The notes below the pieces were generated by a model that worked only from the letters and a program-made list of their open reading frames with translations, was not told where the DNA came from and made no database searches. From Geminocystis sp050753365 (GTDB taxonomy: Bacteria > Cyanobacteriota > Cyanobacteriia > Cyanobacteriales > Cyanobacteriaceae): 64,000 bases of DNA. Where the stretch lies: positions 1-64,000 of the forward strand of contig NZ_JBLZFY010000011.1 in NCBI RefSeq assembly GCF_050753365.1. Reading direction: 5' to 3'. The first letter of the stretch is position 1, and each line of letters opens with the position of its first letter. Position numbers and translations under genes: made by a program. Shown one piece after another: positions 1-8,657 of the stretch.

Positions 1-81
1 GAGAGGAGCTGTGTGAGGTGGAAACTCTCATGCACAGTTCTGAAGACGAGTTCAGATGGTGACATCTGAGCTTAGTTTAAC
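1..81 (+). mobile_element. 3' end of an upstream group II intron (domains V-VI)
   Basis: Positions 6-40 have the shape of a group II intron domain V: they open with GAGCTGTGTGAG and close with the complementary CTCATGCACAGTTC. GAAGACGAGT follows, then a domain VI-like hairpin and the 3' end CTTAGTTTAAC at 71-81. The same signature with different stem sequence recurs at 2332-2406, so this is a second, distinct intron whose body lies upstream of the window. The exact end is inferred from that comparison. Confidence 0.6.
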
Positions 82-113
82 TGTAAGTGAAAATCTTACC
101 CGTTATTGTCAAC

Positions 114-2406
114 GTGACAGCATAGCCCTTACTGACTTGGCTTTGGTAAACCATACGGTAAAGCAGGGTTAAAAGGTGGTAACTCCTAGCCTAAAAGGGG
201 AATCCCATCGAGCCAATTAACTATGACTACGCAAGGAATCCTTGTTTGAACCATCGTAAACCGCAACTAGCTAAATAAGGCTGATAAGCTAGACCAAAAG
301 GTAATACTCTAACGTACCAGCAGATTGCTAACTCTGAACTGGAGGCAAATACACAGAGTCGATGGAGAGAGGAGGTCTAAGGTTAAGTAATACCGCAATC
401 AAATGATTGACGGAAGGATATAGGGAACGGGATAACCTCTCATAATCTCTCAAAGAGGTCGAAAACTTTGAGTAGTAACCAGCGTAAGGTTATGGGAGGC
501 GGGATTGTGTAAGAAGCCAACGCTTTTATGTAATGTAAGAGATATGCTGACGTACACACTTTGATAAACAATGTAAAGTCAATAAAGTAATAAAATTATG
601 ACAACGAGAAAATCGATTGATAAAGCAAATAACTGGAACACATGGTCTTCTATTCAATGGAAGATTGTGGAAAAACAGGTGTTTCGATTACAGAAGCGAA
701 TTTACAGAGCGAGTCAGAATGGCAATGTCAAGTTGGTTCACAGCTTACAAAGATTACTCATAAAATCCTATTACGGCAAACTTCTAGCAACCAGAAAGGT
801 AACTCAGGATAATCAAGGCAAGAAAACGGCTGGTGTGGATGGAGTTAAATCTCTAACCCCGAAGCGACGCCTAGAGATTACAGGTCGACTAAAACTAAGA
901 GGGAAATGTAAACCGACTCGCAGAGTCAACATACCTAAACCTAACGGAGAAACAAGACCACTGGGAATACCTTGTATGGAAGACAGAATAAAACAATGTC
1001 TGGTCAAATTAGCCATTGAACCCCAATGGGAAGCAAAATTTGAATCAAACAGCTATGGATTTCGACCAGCAAGGTCATGTCAAGACGCAATAGAAGCCAT
1101 ATTCAACGCCATAAGGTATCAACCGAAATATGTATTAGACGCTGACATTGCTAAGTGCTTCGACAGAATAGACCACTATAAATTACTTGCAAAACTCGAA
1201 ACTTATCCACAATTGAGACGTGAAATCAAATCATGGCTAAAAAGTGGATACATGGATGGTAAGCAACTATTCCCTACCAAAGAAGGTACACCACAAGGAG
1301 GTGTAATTTCCCCATTATTAGCAAATATAGCCTTACATGGTATGGAAATAGAAATCAAAAAATTTGCCAGAACATGGAAAGGTAATAAACGAGATAATGA
1401 AAATTCCCTTAGCATAATCCGATATGCAGATGACTTTGTGATATTACACAAAGACATCAAGAGAATCATCCAATGTAAGGAAATCATAGAAAACTGGTTA
1501 ATGGATTTAGGTCTCGAATTAAAACCAAGTAAGACCCGTATCTCACACACACTCAATGAGTATGAAGGAAATATAGGTTTTGACTTCCTAGGATTCAATA
1601 TCCAACAATATGAAGTGGGGAAAACACATACTGGAAAATGTGTCGGTATGCCACTTGGTTTCAAAACTATTATAAAACCATCAAAGGAAAAAATCAAATC
1701 TCACATCAAAAGAATTGGGGATATAATCAGGAAACACAAATCATCACCACAAATAGCATTAATTAAAGAGCTCAATCCCATCATCAGAGGTTGGGCAAAC
1801 TATTATAGCTCAGTGTGTAGCAAAGAGACTTACTCGAAATGTGACCACCTACTATATCAACAACTCAAAAGATGGGCTGAAAGAAGACATCCTAATAAAT
1901 CCAAATCGTGGGTAGCCCGTAAATACTGGCACACCTATGGATTAAGAAATTGGGTGTTCTCAACCAAAGATGAAGATGGAATAAGTCTCCTAAGCCATAG
2001 CGAAACGGAAATCAAAAGACATACCAAGGTCAGGGGAGAGAAATCACCGTTTGACGGGGACTGGATTTACTGGACATCCCGTATAGGAAAACATCCTGAA
2101 GTTTCAACCAGAATGGCTACTTTGCTTAAGAGACAGAAAGGGAAATGTAATCACTGTGGACTCAATTTCAAAAGTGATGACTTGTTAGAAATCGACCATA
2201 TCATACCAAAGTCAAAAGGCGGAAAGGATATGTATAATAATCTACAGGTACTTCATAGACATTGCCACGATGATAAGACTGCTAAAGATGGTAGTCTGAA
2301 TCGTACCCATGACAAGGGGTTTATCGGAGAGGAGCGGAATGAGGTGAAAGTCTCACGTTCCGTTCTGAAGACGAGTCAGAATCGTGAGGTTCTGGCTTAG
2401 TTTAAC
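114..2406 (+). mobile_element. group II intron with RT/maturase ORF
   Basis: The unit has a structured, non-coding 5' part (about 114-597, expected domains I-III), an intron-encoded reverse transcriptase, a domain V at 2332-2365 (GAGCGGAATGAG paired with CTCACGTTCCGTTC) and a 3' end TTTAAC at 2401-2406. The 5' boundary is uncertain: 114 starts with GTGAC, close to the usual GTGYG. It is supported because joining 113 to 2407 leaves a frame resembling a TnpB C-terminus. A possible EBS1 (TTGACGG near 409) could pair with the upstream TTGTCAA, allowing two G-U pairs. Retrohoming would use the encoded protein and the lariat RNA. Confidence 0.65.
598..2400 (+). CDS. ltrA: group II intron reverse transcriptase/maturase with HNH endonuclease
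   Basis: A 600-residue intron-encoded protein. It assists splicing of its host intron, nicks the target and copies the intron RNA into DNA. RT motifs are in order: GVDGV near residue 80, TRPLGIP, SYGFRP, and the catalytic YADD at about 275-278. A maturase (X) domain follows with the typical RGWANYY. The C-terminus carries an HNH nuclease at about 515-560 (CNHCG, then EIDHIIPKSKGG, then HRHCHDDKTAKDG). The ORF does not end before domain V; it reads through domains V and VI and stops six bases before the intron's 3' end. All catalytic residues look intact, so the intron may be active. Confidence 0.95.
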   Translation: MTTRKSIDKANNWNTWSSIQWKIVEKQVFRLQKRIYRASQNGNVKLVHSLQRLLIKSYYGKLLATRKVTQDNQGKKTAGVDGVKSLTPKRRLEITGRLKLRGKCKPTRRVNIPKPNGETRPLGIPCMEDRIKQCLVKLAIEPQWEAKFESNSYGFRPARSCQDAIEAIFNAIRYQPKYVLDADIAKCFDRIDHYKLLAKLETYPQLRREIKSWLKSGYMDGKQLFPTKEGTPQGGVISPLLANIALHGMEIEIKKFARTWKGNKRDNENSLSIIRYADDFVILHKDIKRIIQCKEIIENWLMDLGLELKPSKTRISHTLNEYEGNIGFDFLGFNIQQYEVGKTHTGKCVGMPLGFKTIIKPSKEKIKSHIKRIGDIIRKHKSSPQIALIKELNPIIRGWANYYSSVCSKETYSKCDHLLYQQLKRWAERRHPNKSKSWVARKYWHTYGLRNWVFSTKDEDGISLLSHSETEIKRHTKVRGEKSPFDGDWIYWTSRIGKHPEVSTRMATLLKRQKGKCNHCGLNFKSDDLLEIDHIIPKSKGGKDMYNNLQVLHRHCHDDKTAKDGSLNRTHDKGFIGEERNEVKVSRSVLKTSQNREVLA

Positions 2407-2408
2407 CC

Positions 2409-2545
2409 GTGCGACAAATTGCCTTTGGAGGGGATGTGACGGGGGGAGTGCAACTAAGTCTTTTTGACTCTAGGTTGTACTCCCTAGTTGGCACCCATTG
2501 AGAAAGGAATCCCCACCCTCAACGAAGTAGGGTGAGGTAATTCAA
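2409..2545 (+). mobile_element. orphan IS200/IS605-type right end (TnpB omega RNA scaffold)
   Basis: The first bases can be read CDKLPLEGM-stop, like the extreme C-terminus of a TnpB. Then comes a strong hairpin (GGGAGTGCAAC paired with GTTGTACTCCC), then AGGAATCCCC and a second stem CACCCT/AGGGTG, ending TAATTCAA. This order (coding tail, large hairpin, GAATCCCC stem, TTCAA-type end) is that of IS605-family right ends that give rise to omega RNAs. No tnpB is attached; a group II intron lies immediately upstream. The putative guide would begin at about 2546. Whether it is transcribed cannot be seen here. Confidence 0.6.
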
Positions 2546-2601
2546 CTTTAGGGTAAACTGATTTTAGAAAAATAGGAGAACTATATTAAGTTTTGTAAAA
2601 A

Positions 2602-3345
2602 ATGAGTCAACATCAAGAGTCACAAATTCCTGATAGTATCGCCAATGAAGTTTTAGAAAAGGCTTCTGAATTATATGCTCAAACAAATACTGAAGGATAT
2701 TCTTTAACGGAGTTACAAGAAATAGGGGAAAAGGTAGAAATTCCCCCCGAAATTATGTCTGAAGCCTTGAATCAGGTAAGAGAAAAACATCGTCAACTGC
2801 AAATTATTAAGGAAAAAAAAGAACAACAATTAAAAATTATTAAACTTAGTGGTTTTTTTCTGGCTCTATTAATTACTATAGCAACGATTTTTAGTTATAA
2901 CACTCTTAATAGTCAAAGAGAAGAAGTCAAGGCAAGATGGGCGCAAGTAGAAAATCAATTACAAAGAAAAGCTAATTTAATTCCCACTTTAATTAATTTA
3001 ACTCAAGCTCAGGCTAATCAAGAAAAACAACTAATATTATTGTTAGAAAATGCTCGTCAAGAATATTTAAAAGCTGATAATTTTGAGAACAAATTAGTTT
3101 CTACTGAAAAAATTAATGAGGCTATTAATCAGTTTAATCAATATGCTTTAAATAATCAAAATTTAGCATCTTCTCAGGCTTTTATTAATTTGCAATATGA
3201 AATTGCTGGAACTGAAAACAGAATCGCAACGGAAATAATGCGTTATAATCAATCTGTACAAAAATATAATCAAAGTGTTCGATCATTTCCTTTCTCAATT
3301 ATTGCTAATTTAACTAATTTTCAAGAGGAATCTTTTTTTAAATAA
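2602..3345 (+). CDS. LemA family protein
   Basis: A 247-residue protein. The N-terminal 85 residues are charged and helical. One membrane segment follows at about 87-103 (GFFLALLITIATIFSY), then a long helical LemA domain. Family hallmarks are RWAQVENQLQRKANLIPTL near residue 115 and the closing NRIATEIMRYNQSVQKYN with FPFSIIANLTNF. LemA proteins are membrane-anchored helical bundles of unsettled function. The start lies 57 bases past the orphan omega RNA end, so its promoter may be inside the mobile remnant or very short. The N-terminal extension before the membrane segment is longer than in minimal LemA proteins. Confidence 0.85.
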   Translation: MSQHQESQIPDSIANEVLEKASELYAQTNTEGYSLTELQEIGEKVEIPPEIMSEALNQVREKHRQLQIIKEKKEQQLKIIKLSGFFLALLITIATIFSYNTLNSQREEVKARWAQVENQLQRKANLIPTLINLTQAQANQEKQLILLLENARQEYLKADNFENKLVSTEKINEAINQFNQYALNNQNLASSQAFINLQYEIAGTENRIATEIMRYNQSVQKYNQSVRSFPFSIIANLTNFQEESFFK

Positions 3346-3436
3346 CTCAAAAAATTGGCTATTAAATTCAAGTTACCGTTGAGTCATGGCTTTATAATAA
3401 TTTATTATACTCAAAGAACCGATATTTTTAATTTGT

Positions 3437-4030
3437 TTAAGTACCCTTAAGAAAGGAGTCTATTTCATCATAAACTCTTTGATCAAATAACATCCATTTA
3501 TGAAATAAAACGGGAATATTAACTTCTTTTCCTATGGATAAAAGGGAACTATTTGCTGGAATAATCATGGCATCAAAAGGAGTCCATAAAATCAAGGATT
3601 TAATTTGTCCTAATGTTTCTTTTATATCTTTATTTAAGTCTTGTAAAAACTCGCTATTAGGGCGCATTTGCATAATCCCTTCTAAGGGTAAAGTATAGGC
3701 TAAATTAGTGCCATTATTGGGGGCTGAGATGCTAATATATCGATCGATCCTTTCTAATCCGTTGAGGCGTTGGAGATAATAACGAGTAACTAATCCTCCC
3801 ATACTAAAACCGAGTAAAATTATCTTTTCTTGGGGTAAAAATTGAGTATCAATATAAGTTTTTAATTGTTGTGCTAAATCCCTTAAATCTGCTGTACCAA
3901 GATTGGGAATTAAATCAATAGTATAGATTTTATATCCTTTTTTTTCAAAATAAGATGCCATGTCATTAAAAATATTTCCTGTATCGGTAATGCCATGAAC
4001 CATTAAAATAATATTTGAGGATTGCTTCAT
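3437..4030 (-). CDS. alpha/beta hydrolase (lipase/esterase-like)
   Basis: A 197-residue alpha/beta hydrolase. The oxyanion-hole motif MVHGITDTGN is near residue 10 and the nucleophile elbow GFSMGGL near residue 75. These match the PGAP1/class 2 lipase type that acts on esters, often membrane lipids. No signal peptide is seen, so it should be cytoplasmic. It is transcribed divergently from rnhB with almost no gap between the two start regions. Substrate unknown. Confidence 0.75.
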   Translation of the reverse strand: MKQSSNIILMVHGITDTGNIFNDMASYFEKKGYKIYTIDLIPNLGTADLRDLAQQLKTYIDTQFLPQEKIILLGFSMGGLVTRYYLQRLNGLERIDRYISISAPNNGTNLAYTLPLEGIMQMRPNSEFLQDLNKDIKETLGQIKSLILWTPFDAMIIPANSSLLSIGKEVNIPVLFHKWMLFDQRVYDEIDSFLKGT

Positions 4031-4055
4031 AATGATAATATTAAAAATTTTTTTG

Positions 4056-4673
4056 ATGACAAATATACTTGATTTTTCGATTTTTGATTATATCTCTAGT
4101 GAGGATGCTTTGGTGGCGGGAGTTGATGAGGTGGGGAGAGGTTGTTTATGTGGTAGTGTGGTTGCCTGTGCGGTGGTGTTGCCTTATAACAAGGCTTATT
4201 TATTGGAAAATATAGGGGTGACGGATAGTAAAAAATTGACGGCAAAACAACGAGAAAACAAGGTTTCAGCCATTAAAGAGATTGTGACGGATTGGTGTAT
4301 TGTTGAGGTTGATAATAGCACGATCGATAGGATCAATATTCATCAGGCTTCTTTGTTGGCAATGACTCAAGCGATTCAGGGGTTATCGGTGTCTCCTGCG
4401 GTGTGTTTGGTGGATGGAAAGTTTTGTTTACCTGATTTGCCTTATGCTCAAGTTAGTTTGATTAAGGGGGATGCTCGATCGAGTATCATTGGCAGTGCTA
4501 GTATTTTAGCTAAAGTCCATCGGGATGAAAAAATGATGATTTATGATGAACAATATCCCGAATATGATTGGAAAAATAATAAAGGCTACGGTACAAAAAA
4601 ACATTTATTAGCCTTAGAAAAATATGGCGTGACTCCGTTACATCGTCTCTCTTTTTCTCCTTGTCATGGCTGA
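4056..4673 (+). CDS. rnhB: ribonuclease HII
   Basis: Endonuclease that removes ribonucleotides and RNA primers from DNA hybrids. The family signature GVDEVGRGCLCG holds the first catalytic Asp and Glu, and VDG and DARSSIIGSASILAKVHRD carry the others. The frame is open from an ATG at 4032, giving MIILKIFLM, but that start abuts the divergent hydrolase start; the ATG at 4056 gives the usual short lead before the first motif, so I prefer it. The stop overlaps the tail of the convergent pentapeptide gene by 10 bases. Confidence 0.9.
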   Translation: MTNILDFSIFDYISSEDALVAGVDEVGRGCLCGSVVACAVVLPYNKAYLLENIGVTDSKKLTAKQRENKVSAIKEIVTDWCIVEVDNSTIDRINIHQASLLAMTQAIQGLSVSPAVCLVDGKFCLPDLPYAQVSLIKGDARSSIIGSASILAKVHRDEKMMIYDEQYPEYDWKNNKGYGTKKHLLALEKYGVTPLHRLSFSPCHG

Positions 4674-5866
4674 GTTTCTGTTTGTCGATCGATAATGTCC
4701 TTACAACCCCCCGGTATGGTCGATCGAGTGAACTCCCCCCCCCAAGTGCAACAGTAATAACGATTCTCCTCACTGAGATTTTTCACTCCTGTTAAGTTCG
4801 CTTTCTCAATCACTACTCCAGTAAACTCGCCCGTTGTGTAGTTTGGTTCATCGGTTTTCGTGCGAGGACTAGCGGTTTTGTAATCTCCATAAAATAATCG
4901 GACTGCTTTTAAATCCGCCCCTTGCAAATTAGCTTCATAAAGTATCGTGCGAGATAAATTAGTTTTGACTAAATCACAGCTAGACAAATCCGCTCTCACC
5001 ATATTAGCTTCACTTAAGTCTATCCACCGTAAATCTTCCTTCTGAAAGTTACATCCTGCTAACACTACTCCTAAATTAATTACCCTCATACCGTTTTGAC
5101 GATCTTCTTCATAACCGCCACTACCATCTAAAATTGGTCGTCCTAAATGAGTATCTCTGCGTAAAGGGGTAATAAGACGAGATCGAGATAAAAAACGTAA
5201 TATTTTTGCTTTTCCAGATGGATCAACACTACCTAAAATAGCCGCCGTCCTACCTTCAGCGATAACCCTTTCTTGAGGCCAGTCTTCGAGTAATCCATCG
5301 GGTCCTAAAACTAAATCAGAGATACCTTGAAAGTAAGCATCAATGGTTTGTTGTTGGGTAATGCGATTTTGTTGAATTGTTAAATCTTTGGAAATAACGT
5401 ATTGTTGCCACGCTACATAAACCGCTAAAACGGCGATCATAATTTGTCCTAATGCACCCACCCATTCTGCCCAAGAGCCAAATTCATCATATTTGAATTG
5501 ATTTAACCATAAACCAATACGATGATAAACCCCTATATATTTGAATAAAATTCCCACACTCAAAATTAAACCCACAAAAGCGACTAAGGTTTTTCTTTCT
5601 TCGGGGGTGAGAAAAAAACGAATCCAACCAATGGCATAGGGAATTACTTGAATTAAGGCAAAGGTAAAGGCTAACAACGAGCCTGTTAATCCTAACCAAG
5701 TATTGTTCGAGAATACTCCAACAATGGCAATGATAAGGGCAATGATAATGTAGAGAGAATAGGATGTTTTCGATCGTTTGATATAGGTAAGTTGCTTCGG
5801 CGGAATTTCCGCTACTGTTAATTCTCCTTGAGGTGTTTTAGAGGTTCGATCGTTATTTTCATTCAT
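4664..5866 (-). CDS. membrane pentapeptide-repeat protein
   Basis: A 400-residue protein with several hydrophobic segments in its first half (about 33-55, 57-80, 92-112 and 135-155), then a cytoplasmic region and a short run of pentapeptide repeats A(D/N)LxX at about 285-325 (for example ANMVRADLSSCDL and ANLQGADLKAV). Pentapeptide repeats fold as a right-handed beta helix; the role here is unknown. Near the C-terminus the coding strand has a run of nine G (4735-4743) inside Thr-Trp-Gly-Gly-Glu, a slippage-prone tract affecting only about the last 25 residues. Confidence 0.8.
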   Translation of the reverse strand: MNENNDRTSKTPQGELTVAEIPPKQLTYIKRSKTSYSLYIIIALIIAIVGVFSNNTWLGLTGSLLAFTFALIQVIPYAIGWIRFFLTPEERKTLVAFVGLILSVGILFKYIGVYHRIGLWLNQFKYDEFGSWAEWVGALGQIMIAVLAVYVAWQQYVISKDLTIQQNRITQQQTIDAYFQGISDLVLGPDGLLEDWPQERVIAEGRTAAILGSVDPSGKAKILRFLSRSRLITPLRRDTHLGRPILDGSGGYEEDRQNGMRVINLGVVLAGCNFQKEDLRWIDLSEANMVRADLSSCDLVKTNLSRTILYEANLQGADLKAVRLFYGDYKTASPRTKTDEPNYTTGEFTGVVIEKANLTGVKNLSEENRYYCCTWGGEFTRSTIPGGCKDIIDRQTETQP

Positions 5867-5977
5867 AGAAAATTAATATGGTCTGCTGAGTAAGTCAAAA
5901 GGCTTGAAAAATAGTTAACATATCAATATTATCGTAATCGATCGATCTGCGCACATCATCTTAATTCCTAATTCCTA

Positions 5978-6664
5978 TTAATTAATATATTCACTAATAA
6001 TCTTCTGACATTCAGAAACAGATTGACGTTGTTTCATAGCTTCTACTAAGGCTAAATAAGCATTTTTATTTTGCTCAATAATGGTAGTTGCTTGTAAAAT
6101 TGCTAGTCTTTTTTTCATTTCTAAATTACTAACTGTCATGGTAATATTGCGGTTAATTTCTTGGAATTTTTGATAGTCTTCTTCTCCTCCTTGACTATTG
6201 TTATAAATGATTTTTTCTCCTGCTATTCCAGCCATTAACACTACTCCAAATCGATCGATCTGTAAATTAAATTCTCTCATATCTTGACTTTTTTTCTCCA
6301 GAAAAGAGGTATTAAATATCACTCCTCCTAATCCCGAATTATTATTTTTGATTGCCTCCCATGCTGATAGGGTATAACCTTCTATGGGAATTTGATATAA
6401 ATAAGCGGTGAGAAAATGTCCTGCTTCATGGTAAATAATGCGTTGTTTTTGTTCAGAAGAAGCAAAAATATTTAATAATAGGTTTACTCCTTGATTTTTC
6501 CATGATAAAGTATCGATCGTCACTAATCCCAACAAGATAAATGTTACTCCTGCGGGGATATAGGGAGAAAGATGTAAAAGAGGAGATAATAGTGCGGATA
6601 ATGTAATAGTAAAAATGCTAACAGCGAGAATATTTAAACCTGTTTCTTGTTCCATAAATTGCAA
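5978..6664 (-). CDS. M41-like membrane metalloprotease without an AAA domain
   Basis: A 228-residue protein with two N-terminal hydrophobic segments (about 12-52), then an HEAGH zinc-binding motif near residue 80 and a helical domain like the peptidase domain of FtsH (M41), including LMAGIAGEKIIY. The AAA+ ATPase module of FtsH is missing. Such short FtsH-like proteases occur in cyanobacteria and plastids. Whether this copy is catalytically active is open: HEAGH is present, and a candidate third ligand lies in the GGEEDYQK stretch. The gene stands alone on the minus strand. Confidence 0.7.
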   Translation of the reverse strand: MQFMEQETGLNILAVSIFTITLSALLSPLLHLSPYIPAGVTFILLGLVTIDTLSWKNQGVNLLLNIFASSEQKQRIIYHEAGHFLTAYLYQIPIEGYTLSAWEAIKNNNSGLGGVIFNTSFLEKKSQDMREFNLQIDRFGVVLMAGIAGEKIIYNNSQGGEEDYQKFQEINRNITMTVSNLEMKKRLAILQATTIIEQNKNAYLALVEAMKQRQSVSECQKIISEYIN

Positions 6665-6786
6665 GGTTAAGATAATTAAATTTGTAAAAAAAATTGATTA
6701 ATAACTATTAGACTTCTCCAAAAATAAAGATATTTACACCATAGAATGGGCATCTTGTCCGTATTTCTGAAGATGTCTATTATATA

Positions 6787-7263
6787 TTATCGTTTAATTT
6801 GCTCTGGAAAATCAGGTACTAAGATAGATTTTGCCAATAAACCTTGTTTATTATAAAAGGTTATATTCCCTTCCTCATCACATAACCATACTTCGATCGA
6901 TCCTGCACAGAAATATAACTGTTTTTTAAACTGCATTTCTCCTTCTGTATTGCCACTTGATTTAACTTCTATACAAATTTCTGGGGCAATGGAAGCAGAC
7001 ACTTCTTCTTCAATTTGTTGAAATCGTTGTTCAGAACACCATACCACATTCGCAACTTTAACTCCATCGGATGTATTAATGGCACATTCTGGCATAACCT
7101 CACCAATTTTCAATAAAGACTCTAATAAAAGTAAAATTCTCCCCTGATAAAAAGAATGTTTAATTTTAACTGGACTCATAACAATTTGTCCCCATTTATT
7201 TAACTCTATTTTAAAAGGTAAATCTTGTAACTGTTTATTCTCGCAAACTTCTTTCCATTTCAT
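6787..7263 (-). CDS. Uma2 family PD-(D/E)XK protein
   Basis: A 158-residue member of the Uma2 family, abundant in cyanobacteria and built on a restriction-endonuclease-like fold. The fold signature is visible as the hydrophobic strand IAPEICIEVKSSGN, whose E-V-K supplies the E-x-K, followed by the KKQLYFCAG.EVWLCD helix-strand typical of the family. Function is not established; many copies sit near other mobile or defence genes. It is the first gene of a minus-strand accessory block running to 11639. Confidence 0.8.
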   Translation of the reverse strand: MKWKEVCENKQLQDLPFKIELNKWGQIVMSPVKIKHSFYQGRILLLLESLLKIGEVMPECAINTSDGVKVANVVWCSEQRFQQIEEEVSASIAPEICIEVKSSGNTEGEMQFKKQLYFCAGSIEVWLCDEEGNITFYNKQGLLAKSILVPDFPEQIKR

Positions 7264-7336
7264 AATTTATCAAGTAATTAATTTGTTGGATATTTTTGTA
7301 CTTTTTTAAAATTTATTTTGAAGAAAAATATAGCCA

Positions 7337-8608
7337 TTATTTATAACCTTTAGCCCATAAATCAAGGTTTTTTCCTTTTGTAACTTTTACATTTTGAAAA
7401 CCTTGTTGTGTTATTTTTTCTGTTAAAGTTTCTTGGGTAAATCCAGTTTTATGAGCCATATAATAATTACCCCTAGCCAATGCCGTACCTAAACCATACA
7501 AAATATCAATAGCACAAATAGGACCAGCAGGAGAAATATAAAGAGGATTTTCTAAATTTCCTGAAGCAACATAATCAGCTACTTGTTGTATATCTGGTAA
7601 CGTGATCATAATAAAACCATTTGGTTTCAAAACTCTTTTAAACTCAGCAAGGGCGATCGAAACTTCAAAATTATAAATATGCTCTAAATTATGGGAAGAA
7701 TAAACTGCGTCCACACTATTATCCGGCACACCACTTAAATCTGTAATTGTACCAATAATATCAGGTTGTACGTTTGGATCAATATCTAAACGAATTTCCA
7801 CCCAATCATCTCCTCGAAAATCTTGAGGTAAAGCATTGGGATTATAACCACCACAGCCAACATGAAGAAGGGTTTTTTTGTCATTTTCTGTGGCGTGATT
7901 AAGTTTAGTTAATCCTTGATTATTAATTCTTTTTATTTGTTTATTAATTATATTATTTTGCCATAATAAAATCACTAATTCTTGCTCCATAAAATCATAA
8001 GATTTTGTTTCTGGATTAACAATTAATAATTCCTGAACATTATTCCCATTATTAAAATTTTGAAAGTCAGCAATGGCATTTTTTGTTTCTTGATTTTCAG
8101 TATAAGAAATCATAATAAAGGCTTCTTCTGCTAAAAATGTCCTGATATTCATTAAAGCCAATAATATTTCTCTGTAAGATTTATTTCCGTTGAGGTAAAA
8201 TAAGCCAATTTTTTCTTCTGTATTTAAGTAGGTTAACTCTTGATAAAAACTCTGAATATCTCCTTCGTAAAGACAAACTCGATCGAGACAATTAAATGAG
8301 TCTAAACTATTATTAACATCATTTAATACAATATTTTTATCATCAATAATTCCATAAGCCATTAATGAAGAATTATTTTGTAAACTAGAAATTAAACTAG
8401 CACAGGATTTTTCTACTATCTCGCAATATACTTCAGTATCTTCCAAGCAACTAACGGCGGTATTTAATAATAATAAAACATAAGGGTTGACGGTACTATT
8501 AAGATTCTTTAAAATTAAAGAGAAATCATTTTTTTTAGATTCGATCGATTCAAGACTATCAAAATCAAAGACATTAGGAATTAATTGTAAAAATTTTTGA
8601 ACATCCAT
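7337..8608 (-). CDS. SAM-dependent methyltransferase, two-part
   Basis: A 423-residue protein. The C-terminal half is a class I methyltransferase: motif I LLHVGCGG near residue 248, an acidic LDIDPN, motif IV-like DNSVDAVYSSHNLEH, and EFKRVLKPNGFIMITLPD. The N-terminal half has FYLNGNKSYREILLALMNI, which recalls a degenerate Methyltransf_24-like fold but lacks a clear SAM loop. Such proteins are often tied to cell-surface glycan synthesis; no glycosyltransferases lie beside this one. Substrate unknown. Confidence 0.75.
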   Translation of the reverse strand: MDVQKFLQLIPNVFDFDSLESIESKKNDFSLILKNLNSTVNPYVLLLLNTAVSCLEDTEVYCEIVEKSCASLISSLQNNSSLMAYGIIDDKNIVLNDVNNSLDSFNCLDRVCLYEGDIQSFYQELTYLNTEEKIGLFYLNGNKSYREILLALMNIRTFLAEEAFIMISYTENQETKNAIADFQNFNNGNNVQELLIVNPETKSYDFMEQELVILLWQNNIINKQIKRINNQGLTKLNHATENDKKTLLHVGCGGYNPNALPQDFRGDDWVEIRLDIDPNVQPDIIGTITDLSGVPDNSVDAVYSSHNLEHIYNFEVSIALAEFKRVLKPNGFIMITLPDIQQVADYVASGNLENPLYISPAGPICAIDILYGLGTALARGNYYMAHKTGFTQETLTEKITQQGFQNVKVTKGKNLDLWAKGYK

Positions 8609-8657
8609 AGTTTTTTATTAAATTTATAAGAATTTAAGTTCACATTTTATTATAAGT

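Noticed and set aside
2409..2415. GTGCGAC as the 5' end of a third group II intron
   Set aside because: It fits the motif, but the following bases read as a TnpB C-terminus and omega RNA hairpins, not domain I.
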